Assembly (NCBI GenBank): GCA_019357535.2
Contig: CP079955.1
Coordinates: forward strand, 1,922,001 to 1,986,000
DNA from: Macrococcus sp. 19Msa1099
GTDB lineage: Bacteria; Bacillota; Bacilli; Staphylococcales; Staphylococcaceae
Direction of reading: 5' to 3'
DNA length: 64,000 nt
Position 1 is the first letter of the stretch. Every line of letters starts with the position of its first letter. Below are positions 7,631-15,736 of this stretch, in pieces. The notes under the pieces are model-generated. The model saw only the letters and a program-made list of their open reading frames with translations. It did no database searches and was not told the origin of the DNA. The position numbers and the translations under genes were made by a program.

Positions 7631-7657
7631 AGAGATAGCAGACGCTATCTCTTTTTT
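7631..7657. terminator. Terminator between the SAM-regulated ORF and sle1
   Basis: Stem AGAGATAGC / GCTATCTCT with AGAC loop, T-run on the + strand. It serves the riboswitch unit and, in the other direction, the end of sle1, whose stop codon touches its right edge. Confidence 0.8.
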
Positions 7658-8690
7658 AATGTATAAATACATATCTTGATACTTGCCATTGATTAAGCGT
7701 ACGGTAACCAATCACCCCTACACCCGTTGCATAGTTCATCTCTGAAACAAGAATCGTGCCATCTGCGTTTACTCTTTCAACAAAAGCAACATGTCCATAA
7801 TATCCATCAGACGTTTGTGCAATCGCACCATAGGCCGGCGTTTTATTTACAGTATAACCGTCTTTAATCGCACCATTTGCCCAATTACGTGCATGCCACC
7901 AATAAGTAGAAATTCCTTTTCCCATGGATGCTCGTTTATTAAACACGTACCATGTACATTGTCCGTTATCATATAAATTAGAATGTGCAAATACCGGTGT
8001 AACGAAATTGGTAACTGTAGTTGAAACAGGCGCATGTGATGCTACCGGACGCACAGTAGGTGTGCTTTGTACTCCATTACCTTTAACAACTAATCTCTGA
8101 TTCGGAAATATTAAATCTGATGTCAGACCATTCAATGATTTAAGTTGTGCAACGGTGATGCCATAACGATTAGCAATTAAAGATAAATACTCACCAGGCT
8201 TCACAACATGGGATGTTGCATTACTTGTCACTGCAATTGGCCTTGTTGTGGATACTGCCGTTGTCGTTGTAGTTCCCGATACTTTAAGTCTTTGACCAGG
8301 AAAAATTAAGTATCCTGTTAAATTATTCAGACGCATAAGTTCATTTACAGATGTATTGTAACGATACGCTATCAAAGATAAGCTATCTCCAGATACTACA
8401 GTATGTATCTTCCCACCACTCTGTACTGCAGGACGATTCACTGTTTGTACAGTAGTTGGTCTTGTATTGCTTACAGATCTTGATACTTGTAATGATTGAT
8501 TCGGAAAAATCAAATTTGAAGACAAGTTGTTCAGTGTCTTAAGTTGAGCAACTGATGTGTTATATTGATTGGCAATAGACCATAGTGATTCCCCAGCTTT
8601 GACTCTGTGTTCCGCTGCGTCTGCTTGGTAAGAATAAGCTGATGCGGCGGCTGTAGCTGTTATAGCAGCGAAAGTTAATTTCTTCTTCAT
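7656..8690 (-). CDS. sle1: Peptidoglycan hydrolase Sle1/Aaa: three LysM and a CHAP domain
   Basis: 344 residues. Signal peptide MKKKLTFAAITATAAASA with cleavage near YQADA-AEH. Three LysM repeats (about 27-70, 95-138, 162-205), each with a (S/Y)LxxIAxxYxxxVxxLxxLN pattern and separated by Thr/Val/Pro linkers. The C-terminal CHAP domain (about 225-344) has the catalytic Cys in NGQCTWYVF and His in YGHVAFVE. S. aureus Sle1 has this architecture and size; it is an N-acetylmuramoyl-L-alanine amidase/endopeptidase that splits daughter cells at the septum. The ribosome site is CGGAGGAC. It is secreted and wall-bound. Upstream lie over 400 bases without a gene. Confidence 0.92.
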   Translation of the reverse strand: MKKKLTFAAITATAAASAYSYQADAAEHRVKAGESLWSIANQYNTSVAQLKTLNNLSSNLIFPNQSLQVSRSVSNTRPTTVQTVNRPAVQSGGKIHTVVSGDSLSLIAYRYNTSVNELMRLNNLTGYLIFPGQRLKVSGTTTTTAVSTTRPIAVTSNATSHVVKPGEYLSLIANRYGITVAQLKSLNGLTSDLIFPNQRLVVKGNGVQSTPTVRPVASHAPVSTTVTNFVTPVFAHSNLYDNGQCTWYVFNKRASMGKGISTYWWHARNWANGAIKDGYTVNKTPAYGAIAQTSDGYYGHVAFVERVNADGTILVSEMNYATGVGVIGYRTLNQWQVSRYVFIH

Positions 8691-9137
8691 ACAAGTCCTC
8701 CGTATAATAATTGTTAAAAAATAAGATATTTATATTATTACACAAAATATATATGCATAATATTACAGTTTCCTTTCAATTTTAAAGTTTTCTCCAAAAA
8801 CGAACTATTTTAGCACATATACCTATTAAAACATTTAGCTTTGAAAAACGTTGATATATCAATAATTAGATCGATTTATTAAAATAAAGCCATTATAACA
8901 TTTCGACATTTTTTAAGTATCTCAATAACAATCTTTACATTTCCTTGTTACGATAAGTATTAATAATACAATATTCTGATTAAATTTTATTGTTTTACTA
9001 TCATATCAATAAAACTTGTAACAATTTTGAAATATTATATATGAGGTTCATTATCTTATCATTTTCTGGCTAATTTTCGTATCTATTCGTTAACCATGAT
9101 ATAATTGTCTCATCATTTAAGAAAAAGGATGAATTGT
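8691..9137. other. 447-bp divergent spacer, sle1 / trhA
   Basis: Very AT-rich, no gene. It must contain both promoters; a TATAAT at 9100-9105 fits the + strand gene. A 12-bp palindrome TTGATATATCAA lies at 8851-8862. I looked for the WalR dimer (TGTWAH-N5-TGTWAH) expected before autolysin genes and found only half-sites at wrong spacing. Confidence 0.5.
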
Positions 9138-9806
9138 ATGAAGCCTACTGCACCAAAATATAATTTCCATGACATAAAAGAACTAAAATTCGGAGAAGAA
9201 ATTGGTAACTCTGTATCTCATGGTGTGCCTGCCCTACTCATCTTATTTACTCTTCCTTATTTTGCGGTACAGTCATATGTACAGCACGGTAGCCTTTTTT
9301 CTTTCGGTATCAGTGTGTTTTTAATCAGCATATTCCTAATGTTTATCTCATCATCTATCTATCACTTAATGCCACCGAAGTCTGTTCATAAATTAGTGAT
9401 GAGAATCATAGATCATGCGATGATCTATATCGCTATCGCCGGCACATATACACCTGTCGCATTAAATCTGGTTGGAGGGAAGCTCGGCATCACAATTATG
9501 ATCACCCAGTGGGTTATTACTATTGTTGGTATCGTCTATAAGGCAACAGCAAAACATGTGAATCCAAAAATTAGCCTTGCCATGTACTTAGGAATGGGCT
9601 GGCTTGGTGTCGTACTGTTTCCATCGTTAATCAGTAAAGCAAGTTTGACTTTTATACTGCTCATCATCGCCGGTGGGTTAATGTATACGATAGGTGCATG
9701 GTTCTATGCACAGAAAAACCGTCACTACTTCCATATGATCTGGCATTTCTTTATAATCCTAGGTGCTTTATGTCATTTCATCGCTTTGCTTTATTTTATA
9801 CAATAA
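9138..9806 (+). CDS. trhA: Hemolysin III / TrhA family membrane protein (PAQR-like)
   Basis: 222 residues with seven membrane segments. ATG 9138 is chosen over 9105 because AAAGGATG precedes it. Family motifs are visible: EEIGNSVSHGV near residue 20, the metal-ligand region SSSIYHLMPPK with its His, IDHAMIYIAIAGTYTPVAL, and the C-terminal HYFHMIWHFFIILGALCHF with further histidines. Bacterial members (YqfA/TrhA, hemolysin III) are homologues of eukaryotic PAQR receptors with a Zn site formed by the conserved Ser, Asp and His. A role in membrane energetics or fluidity has been proposed for the family; hemolysis is doubtful. It is monocistronic with a strong terminator. Confidence 0.88.
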   Translation: MKPTAPKYNFHDIKELKFGEEIGNSVSHGVPALLILFTLPYFAVQSYVQHGSLFSFGISVFLISIFLMFISSSIYHLMPPKSVHKLVMRIIDHAMIYIAIAGTYTPVALNLVGGKLGITIMITQWVITIVGIVYKATAKHVNPKISLAMYLGMGWLGVVLFPSLISKASLTFILLIIAGGLMYTIGAWFYAQKNRHYFHMIWHFFIILGALCHFIALLYFIQ

Positions 9807-9811
9807 ATAAA

Positions 9812-9839
9812 CGTGACACGAGCAAACACTCGTGTCACG
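9812..9839 (+). terminator. Terminator after trhA
   Basis: Perfect 11-bp stem CGTGACACGAG / CTCGTGTCACG with CAAACA loop, followed by CTTGTTATT. The converging lipoprotein gene ends 5 nt away, so it probably serves both. Confidence 0.8.
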
Positions 9840-9843
9840 CTTG

Positions 9844-10590
9844 TTATTCTCCGACTAGCAATCCATTATGTTTATATATTTTAAACGTCTGGATTAAAAA
9901 ATTATTATGTTTATCTATTGCTTTCACTTTGAAATAACTGCCACCTGCATCTTCTTCATCATTTCCAGCAATTAAGACGACCTGTTTATCTGGATTCTCT
10001 TTTATTAAACGTGCCATATGTTCTGTTCTGACTTTTTCTATTGCGCCATCAATATTTGCAACTTGCTGTGTGCGCTGTTTTACTACAGGCGTCACACTAT
10101 AATCATTAAAGTCGTAAACCTCCATTCTTTTATGTTTTTTATTATAAGAGAGATCATATACAGTGACCACTTTACTTTCAATATTATTTGTTCCATTAGA
10201 TTTCATTATTCTTGATACCTTTACATGGACGTGATGCTTATTATCTTCTTCTATAGATTCAATGTTATATGATCGAATCTGATAATTATCAAACATACCT
10301 GTCTTCAGTTTATTTTTAATATACTTATCCGCTTCTGAACCCGCTTTAATATAAGGCTGAATTAATTGATATTTACGTATATTATATGCTTCCGGCATTT
10401 TCCTCATCAATTGCTTCATTGTTGACTCAGCAAGATCCTTATATGCTACTTTATAAATCTGCTTAACAGGTACACTTTCCTGTGCATTTGTCGTACTTTT
10501 TTTCACTGTCTTACTTATTTGATTGTCATCTTGACTGCATGCTGTAAGTAATAATATTATTAATGGCCATTGATACTTTATTAATTTCAT
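9844..10590 (-). CDS. Lipoprotein of unknown function
   Basis: 248 residues from ATG 10590 (GGGGG 6 nt upstream; an ATG two codons earlier is too close to it). The N terminus MKLIKYQWPLIILLLTACSQ is a lipoprotein signal with lipobox LTAC, so Cys18 would be lipidated and the protein anchored outside the membrane. The mature part has a Ser/Thr/Lys-rich linker, then mixed alpha/beta sequence without recognised catalytic motifs. Segments such as NIESIEEDNKHHVHVKVSRI and VVTVYDLSYNKKHKRM suggest an NTF2-like fold of the kind found in TcaA-type staphylococcal proteins, but this is a guess. No partner gene is adjacent. Confidence 0.7.
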   Translation of the reverse strand: MKLIKYQWPLIILLLTACSQDDNQISKTVKKSTTNAQESVPVKQIYKVAYKDLAESTMKQLMRKMPEAYNIRKYQLIQPYIKAGSEADKYIKNKLKTGMFDNYQIRSYNIESIEEDNKHHVHVKVSRIMKSNGTNNIESKVVTVYDLSYNKKHKRMEVYDFNDYSVTPVVKQRTQQVANIDGAIEKVRTEHMARLIKENPDKQVVLIAGNDEEDAGGSYFKVKAIDKHNNFLIQTFKIYKHNGLLVGE

Positions 10591-10743
10591 AAGCATCCCC
10601 CTTTATTAGCTTTATAATATCACAATCTTCTCAACTTCTGATCTGTGACATTTATCACGCAAATATATTGTGCAACATCATATTTTTATATTAATGTATT
10701 ATTTTTTCATTTTACATGTTATATTCTAATAAAATAGAAGGAG

Positions 10744-11022
10744 GTGCCTACGATAGAAGCATTAAAAGCCTATGAAATCTTCGATCGTTTTAATAATAAA
10801 TGGAGCTGTACTATATATAGAAATTTACAGTACCAGGAGGCCCCTTCTTTTATGCGATTGCGTTGTAGTGCGCTCAACTATAATCGTATCATGGAAACAA
10901 ATAATGACGAACAAACTTTACTTCGATTATTACGTTATATTACAATTTATCTCGACGAACTCCAGTTTGTGAGTCATGATACTGTGCGACTAGTAGATGT
11001 CTCTCCTTTACCTGAACAATAA
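10744..11022 (+). CDS. Small conserved-looking protein, unknown; start codon uncertain
   Basis: About 90 residues. The coding frame is clear (AYEIFDRFNNKWSCTIYRNL, then MRLRCSALNYNRIM and RLLRYITIYLDELQF) and is followed at once by a terminator. The start is odd: the consensus ribosome site AGAAGGAGGT (10736-10745) overlaps the GTG at 10744, which is therefore a poor start. At proper spacing, 7 nt further, stands ATA 10753 (or ACG 10750). Translation may begin at a non-standard codon, or at GTG with weak spacing. No domain recognised; alpha/beta, soluble, two cysteines. Confidence 0.6.
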   Translation: MPTIEALKAYEIFDRFNNKWSCTIYRNLQYQEAPSFMRLRCSALNYNRIMETNNDEQTLLRLLRYITIYLDELQFVSHDTVRLVDVSPLPEQ

Positions 11023-11061
11023 AAAATTGTGAAGAATATCCAACATTCTTCACAATTTTTT
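11022..11061. terminator. Bidirectional terminator
   Basis: 16-bp perfect stem AAAAATTGTGAAGAAT / ATTCTTCACAATTTTT around ATCCAAC, between the + strand small gene ending at 11022 and the - strand membrane protein ending at 11076. Confidence 0.85.
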
Positions 11062-11075
11062 ATTTCATAATGCGA

Positions 11076-11327
11076 TTAACCTCCAAAATACAGTGAACTA
11101 AATAATATAAGCAGTATAAGATCGAACACGTGTCTGAACATATTTTCTTTAAATGCATTTCTATCGAGACTATCTAGTAATCCTAATATCAATAGTGCTG
11201 CGAAAGATAATACGATTAATAAATTCAGGTTTACTTGTGTTACTAATCTTATGATAATCATAAAAATAACAGCAATATTTAATATATTATATGCTCTATT
11301 CCAAATTGTTGTAGTTGTTTTATTCAA
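11076..11327 (-). CDS. Small membrane protein, unknown
   Basis: 83 residues with three hydrophobic segments (about 12-29, 33-50, 65-80). It starts at TTG 11327 with GGAGGAAAAG about 10 nt upstream. The basic/polar loop LLDSLDRNAFKENMFRH separates the second and third segments. There is no recognisable family signature. It follows the Rho_N-domain gene by 25 nt on the same strand and ends at the shared terminator, so the two probably form an operon. Confidence 0.6.
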   Translation of the reverse strand: MNKTTTTIWNRAYNILNIAVIFMIIIRLVTQVNLNLLIVLSFAALLILGLLDSLDRNAFKENMFRHVFDLILLILFSSLYFGG

Positions 11328-11352
11328 AGGTACTTTTCCTCCTCAGTGTATA

Positions 11353-12351
11353 TTATTTCTTCTTTCTTTTTTTCTTTTTCTGTTTAACCTGAACGACTTT
11401 ACGTTCCTTTTTCTGCTGTGTCTTATGCCCATTTAAAGACCAAAGACGTGTATCAATGATCGCACGAGCGATATACTCAGGTAATGTAAGATCCTCTACT
11501 TTTAAAAATCCACTATTTTCAATCTGCTGTATATGCTTCAATATGAATTCCGGTGTATCATTTGCACGTAGACCAAATATAATTGTGTCTGTGATTAATT
11601 GTGCTGTATATGTTCCTCTATATTCTTCTGTTACCATGTCATCTAACAATGTTCTCAGTGCCTCTATCGCTTCTGATGGTTCAGTAAAGTAAGGATCTTT
11701 GTAGTTCAGAAACTCCGATTCAGTAGCTGGCTCATAGTACTTCTTACCATGCGTTAAAGCTTTCATATTCAAGTTAACTTGTGCTAAATCGCGATGTTTA
11801 ACACTTCTATGTTGAATCAAATCTTTATATTCAGGTAATAGGCGTGTTATTTCTTCTTTGATTGTCTGTTCATCTTTTTGAAGTCCTTTATATTTATATT
11901 GAAGTTTTGCGAGCTGCTTTAAACTTACAAATCCATATAAATTGAACGCACTATGATAGAACTCTATCAGCTGGATATCACTGTTAATATCCGGATGAGT
12001 TTCGATAAATTGCTTGAAATGTTGTTTCACATCTTTTGGAATTACGAGATGTTCATCTGCTTCAGGATAGAATAGAAATAATGTATCCGGAATATCTCGA
12101 TTAAACCTCACAGTTTCATTATCACTTACTGCAAGCTCATAAAAGATGAGCTTATAATCGCTCGATAATTCTTGTAATAATCGTGTCAGTAGTTGGTCAT
12201 CTTCAAAGTACGTACTTTGAATCAACTCAATAAGTTCATCTTTATTCTTTGAAGAAAATCCTTTAATATCAAAATTTCTGCAAATATCTTTAAGTTCTTC
12301 TTTAGATAATGACTCTAAATACCATGTTAAATTCTGAACATTATGTGTCAT
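11353..12351 (-). CDS. Rho_N/SAP-like domain protein with poly-lysine tail
   Basis: 332 residues from ATG 12351, chosen because CGGAGGC is directly upstream; a longer frame from 12411 lacks one. Residues 8-45 (YLESLSKEELKDICRNFD then IKGFSSKNKDELIELI) match the Rho termination factor N-terminal/SAP helical fold, which binds nucleic acid. The middle is helical with an LxxYxxL-rich pattern and no catalytic motif. The last 20 residues are nearly all Lys/Arg (QKKERKVVQVKQKKKKRKKK), a further nucleic-acid-binding feature. The role is unknown; a nucleic-acid-associated protein of staphylococci is the best description. It precedes the small membrane protein gene. Confidence 0.7.
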   Translation of the reverse strand: MTHNVQNLTWYLESLSKEELKDICRNFDIKGFSSKNKDELIELIQSTYFEDDQLLTRLLQELSSDYKLIFYELAVSDNETVRFNRDIPDTLFLFYPEADEHLVIPKDVKQHFKQFIETHPDINSDIQLIEFYHSAFNLYGFVSLKQLAKLQYKYKGLQKDEQTIKEEITRLLPEYKDLIQHRSVKHRDLAQVNLNMKALTHGKKYYEPATESEFLNYKDPYFTEPSEAIEALRTLLDDMVTEEYRGTYTAQLITDTIIFGLRANDTPEFILKHIQQIENSGFLKVEDLTLPEYIARAIIDTRLWSLNGHKTQQKKERKVVQVKQKKKKRKKK

Positions 12352-12494
12352 ATATGCCTCCGTATAATAATCGTCTTCATTCAGACATGCAAACTTACTT
12401 AATTGTACCAAAAATAAATTCTATATAAAACTTTCTGAATCATAAGAGCAATGAGATAAAGCAATTCTATCTTAACCCATCACTTTCTTCTAAC

Positions 12495-12516
12495 GTACAA
12501 ATTGAATTATTTGTAC
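12495..12516. repeat. 22-bp inverted repeat upstream of nrdDG
   Basis: GTACAAAT - TGAATT - ATTTGTAC, perfect 8-bp arms. The right arm is part of TTTGTACCAAAAAT, and TTGTACCAAAAATAAATTC recurs about 100 bp to the left near 12404. It lies in the 290-bp divergent spacer and could be an operator for the Rho_N gene or nrdDG; the protein is unknown. Confidence 0.45.
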
Positions 12517-12581
12517 CAAAAATCACGCAATTCAAAGGAATTATGACGAATTATTGTAGTAATTGTGAATATCCAAAAAAG

Positions 12582-12629
12582 CACATTATATAGTGATAAT
12601 ATATTAATCAAATACTATATATAGTGATA
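12582..12629 (+). promoter_or_regulatory. Two NrdR-type boxes before nrdD
   Basis: ACATTATATAGTGATA (12583-12598) and ACTATATATAGTGATA (12614-12629) share TATATAGTGATA exactly 31 bp apart, three helical turns. This matches the paired NrdR box (consensus acaCwAtATaTwGtgt) that represses ribonucleotide reductase genes when dATP/ATP is bound. The second box ends just before the ribosome site of nrdD. Confidence 0.8.
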
Positions 12630-12641
12630 AGGAGTACGAAT

Positions 12642-14489
12642 ATGAGTGAAGTTATAGAACGTTTACAAGAAGATCTCACCCGTTTAACAAATGAAGTGAG
12701 TGACGTAATCCATGAGAATGCAAATAAAGATCCAAAGCGATTCACTACGATGCGAGATTTAACCGCAGGGACTGTCGCACGTCATATTGGATTAAGCATG
12801 TTACCTAAGCATGTCAAGGACGCTCACGTCAAAGGAGAAATCCACTTTCATGATTTAGATTATCATCCTTACCAACCTATGACAAATTGTTGTTTAATAG
12901 ATGTCAGCCACATGTTACAGAACGGCTTTATTATGGGAAATGCACATGTCAATCCGCCACAATCCATTCAAACCGCTGCAGCACAGATCAGTCAGATTAT
13001 TGCGAATGTTAGCAGTAGCCAATATGGCGGCTGTTCTATAGATCGTATCGATGAAGTATTGAGCAAATTTGCTCATCTTAACGCATTAAAGCACAGGCGT
13101 AACGCTGAGCAGTTCGTTACGCTGCATTTGCAGGATGACTATGTTAAGAGAATGACAGAAAAAGATATATATGATGCAATGCAGTCATTAGAATATGAAA
13201 TAAACACTTTATATACGAGCAATGGTCAGACTCCATTTGTAACATTTGGTTTTGGACTTGGTACAGATGTTTATGCGAGAATGATTCAGCGCGCAATTCT
13301 AAGTAATAGACTAGTAGGTTTAGGTAAAGAAAAGGTTACTGCAATATTCCCTAAACTTGTCTTCAGTATTAAAGACGGCATTAATTTCAAAGCAGGAGAT
13401 CCAAATTACGATATTAAACAGCTTGCATTACAATGTTCTTCTAAGAGAATGTATCCAGACATATTGAATTACAAAGCACTTACCGATCTCATCGGCGACT
13501 TCAAAGTACCGATGGGCTGCCGCAGTTTCTTAAATCTATACGAAGAAGATGGGCAGATTGTTAATAGCGGTCGTTGTAATTTAGGTGTTGTAACGTTGAA
13601 TCTTCCCAGAATCGCCCTCGAATCAAGGGATACAGAACAGTTCTTATCCATATTAAGGACACGATTAGACATCGCAAAAGATGCTTGTTTATATCGTATC
13701 CATCGCCTTAAAGATGCTACCCCCGAAAATGCACCGATACTTTATCTACACGGTGCATTCGGTAAATTACTGCGTCCAGACGATGATATTACACAACTAT
13801 TCACGCAAAGACGAGCAACTATAAGTATCGGTTATATCGGACTGTATGAAGTCGGAGCGGCCTTATTCCACCCGAACTGGGAAACTGATGAGAAAGCTAA
13901 ATCCTTTGTGGAGCAAGTACTAATCACGATGAAACAGTATGTAGCACAATTAACGGAGCAGTACGACGTACAATTCAGTATATATGGTACACCAAGCGAA
14001 TCACTTACACACCGCTTCTGCATTTTAGATTACGAGAAATTTGGTCCGTTAGAGCATATTACGGATAAAGGCTATTATACGAATTCCTTTCACTACGACA
14101 CAAGAAAGGCCGTTACTCCATTTGAGAAACTGTCATTTGAACAACGCTTTGCAAAACATTCGTTAGGTGGCTTTATACATTACTGTGAATACCCTGATTT
14201 GAAGCATAACTTAAAAGCGCTTGAAGCAGTATGGGATTATTCCTATGATAAAGTCGGTTACTTAGGAACGAACTTACCGATTGATAAATGTTTTGAGTGT
14301 GGGTTTGAAGGGGAATTCGAAGCGACTGCAGATGGCTTTATGTGTCCGCACTGCCATAATACTGATCCTGAAACGACCGATGTGATTAAGCGCACTTGCG
14401 GTTATTTAGGACAACCACTTAAACGACCGATGATTAAAGGCCGTCATAAGGAAATACAATCTCGAGTTAAACATATGGATGCATTATGA
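12642..14489 (+). CDS. nrdD: Anaerobic ribonucleoside-triphosphate reductase, catalytic subunit
   Basis: 615 residues from ATG 12642 (AAGGAG upstream). Class III reductase: makes dNTPs from NTPs without oxygen, using a glycyl radical and formate as reductant. Visible are the N-terminal helical region, the substrate and cysteine motifs around NCCLIDVSHMLQNGF, the Zn site CFECGFEGEF ... CPHCHN (two CxxC pairs) near residues 549-568, and the glycyl radical loop RTCGYLGQPLKRP at about 587, where the usual RVCGYL has Thr for Val. It lacks the ATP-cone found in longer homologues, as expected for this size. The ATGA overlap with nrdG implies coupled translation. Regulation: two NrdR boxes upstream. 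Confidence 0.95.
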   Translation: MSEVIERLQEDLTRLTNEVSDVIHENANKDPKRFTTMRDLTAGTVARHIGLSMLPKHVKDAHVKGEIHFHDLDYHPYQPMTNCCLIDVSHMLQNGFIMGNAHVNPPQSIQTAAAQISQIIANVSSSQYGGCSIDRIDEVLSKFAHLNALKHRRNAEQFVTLHLQDDYVKRMTEKDIYDAMQSLEYEINTLYTSNGQTPFVTFGFGLGTDVYARMIQRAILSNRLVGLGKEKVTAIFPKLVFSIKDGINFKAGDPNYDIKQLALQCSSKRMYPDILNYKALTDLIGDFKVPMGCRSFLNLYEEDGQIVNSGRCNLGVVTLNLPRIALESRDTEQFLSILRTRLDIAKDACLYRIHRLKDATPENAPILYLHGAFGKLLRPDDDITQLFTQRRATISIGYIGLYEVGAALFHPNWETDEKAKSFVEQVLITMKQYVAQLTEQYDVQFSIYGTPSESLTHRFCILDYEKFGPLEHITDKGYYTNSFHYDTRKAVTPFEKLSFEQRFAKHSLGGFIHYCEYPDLKHNLKALEAVWDYSYDKVGYLGTNLPIDKCFECGFEGEFEATADGFMCPHCHNTDPETTDVIKRTCGYLGQPLKRPMIKGRHKEIQSRVKHMDAL

Positions 14490-14968
14490 GCAACATCGCA
14501 AAGATAATACCAGCCTCAATGGTTGATGGTGAAGGTGTACGCGTCAGCGTATACATTTCAGGATGCAATTTTCACTGTCCAGGTTGTTACAATGCAAGTA
14601 TATGGGACTTCCATAAAGGTACGCCTTGGTCAGAAGCGCTTAAACTTGAAATTATAGCATTATTAGACCACGACTATATCCAAGGTCTTTCTATTCTCGG
14701 TGGAGAACCATTGCAGAATGCAGAACTTACACACGAACTCATACGTTCAGTAAGAGAACATTTCGGACATTCTAAAGACATATGGCTCTGGTCCGGTTAT
14801 ATGATTGAATGGATATCACGTTCGTCTTTTGCGTTTATATTAGATGATATTGATGTCCTCATTGATGGACCCTTTGTAAAGTCACTTTATAGACATAACT
14901 TAAAGTTTAGAGGTTCTCTTAATCAGCGAATACATGACTTAAGTAATAAATGCACACCTTTCAAATGA
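14486..14968 (+). CDS. nrdG: Anaerobic ribonucleotide reductase activating protein
   Basis: 160 residues. Radical SAM enzyme that generates the glycyl radical on NrdD. The cluster motif CNFHCPGCYN (CxxxCxxC, Cys28/32/35 approximately) is intact, followed by GLSILGGEPLQNAEL, the GGEP motif that holds SAM. Length is typical. It overlaps nrdD by four bases (ATGA), and the operon ends at a hairpin shortly after the stop. Confidence 0.95.
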   Translation: MSNIAKIIPASMVDGEGVRVSVYISGCNFHCPGCYNASIWDFHKGTPWSEALKLEIIALLDHDYIQGLSILGGEPLQNAELTHELIRSVREHFGHSKDIWLWSGYMIEWISRSSFAFILDDIDVLIDGPFVKSLYRHNLKFRGSLNQRIHDLSNKCTPFK

Positions 14969-14985
14969 ATTGGAGGGTGTGCATT
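14949..14985 (+). terminator. Terminator after nrdDG
   Basis: 10-bp stem AATGCACACC / GGTGTGCATT with a long loop, overlapping the last codons of nrdG and followed by GTATTTATT; it also faces the end of the methyltransferase gene. Confidence 0.65.
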
Positions 14986-14995
14986 GTATTTATTA

Positions 14996-15724
14996 CTACT
15001 TTCTTCTAGCAGATATAATTAGCATCATCGGCCTTCTGAGTTCATCTTTCATTTCAGGATTGGACTCAAGCATATCTTTACTCGGTTCAGGTTCGTCAAT
15101 GCCCTTAATAACAAAGTTGTTATCAATCAGCACACTCAAATAATGTGATAATGTACGATGGTATTTACGAACTTCTTCTCCAAGAAAATTCGTCTCACGT
15201 TCTCCTTCTTTATAGTAATTGTCTACCGGCCAATATAATTTATTCCCTTCCTCATCATATATCCACTGTTGAGAGCCTTCAGCTGTATAAACAGGATGTT
15301 CTATACTAAAAATAAATGTGCCATTAATCGTGAGCACTTCTTTTACTTGTTCAACGACATCTTTGAATGAAGGCATATAATGAATGGCAAGTGAACTCAT
15401 CACTACTTCAAACTCGTGGGGCTCAAAATGCATTTCGTCCATAGACTGCTCAAGAAATGTTATTTTATCGGCATCAGGTTGTTGCCTGGCATGTTTTAAC
15501 ATCTTTTCAGAAACATCTATTCCTACTACTTTTGAAGCACCAGCCTCAACTGCATATTGACAATGCCAGCCATAACCACACCCTAAATCTAATACCGCTG
15601 CATCTTCTAGATTGGGTAACAATGATTTAAACGCTTCCCATTCACCGGCGGCCTCTAATCCATTTTTCGAACGTTCCATCTCACTATAGTTTTGGAATAA
15701 GGTGTCATCGTATCGTTTATCCAT
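14996..15724 (-). CDS. Class I SAM-dependent methyltransferase
   Basis: 242 residues, ATG 15724 with AGGGGAA upstream. Motif I VLDLGCGYGWHCQYAVEAGA (about 44-63), then GIDVSEKMLKHAR (motif post I) and FEVVMSSLAIHYM (motif II/III) give a Methyltransf_11-type Rossmann fold. The C-terminal half (YWPVDNYYKEGERETNFLGE) is the substrate-facing region and is not diagnostic. The substrate is unknown. It follows the alpha/beta hydrolase gene by 12 nt on the same strand, so the two are probably co-transcribed. Confidence 0.85.
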   Translation of the reverse strand: MDKRYDDTLFQNYSEMERSKNGLEAAGEWEAFKSLLPNLEDAAVLDLGCGYGWHCQYAVEAGASKVVGIDVSEKMLKHARQQPDADKITFLEQSMDEMHFEPHEFEVVMSSLAIHYMPSFKDVVEQVKEVLTINGTFIFSIEHPVYTAEGSQQWIYDEEGNKLYWPVDNYYKEGERETNFLGEEVRKYHRTLSHYLSVLIDNNFVIKGIDEPEPSKDMLESNPEMKDELRRPMMLIISARRK

Positions 15725-15736
15725 ATTTTTCCCCTT

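Noticed and set aside
8691..9137. WalR operator before sle1
   Set aside because: Only single TGTWAH half-sites occur, spaced about 25 bp apart instead of 11.
12404..12530. Repeat GTACCAAAAAT as an insertion scar or att site
   Set aside because: The repeats are short and flank only the intergenic region; no mobile gene lies between them.
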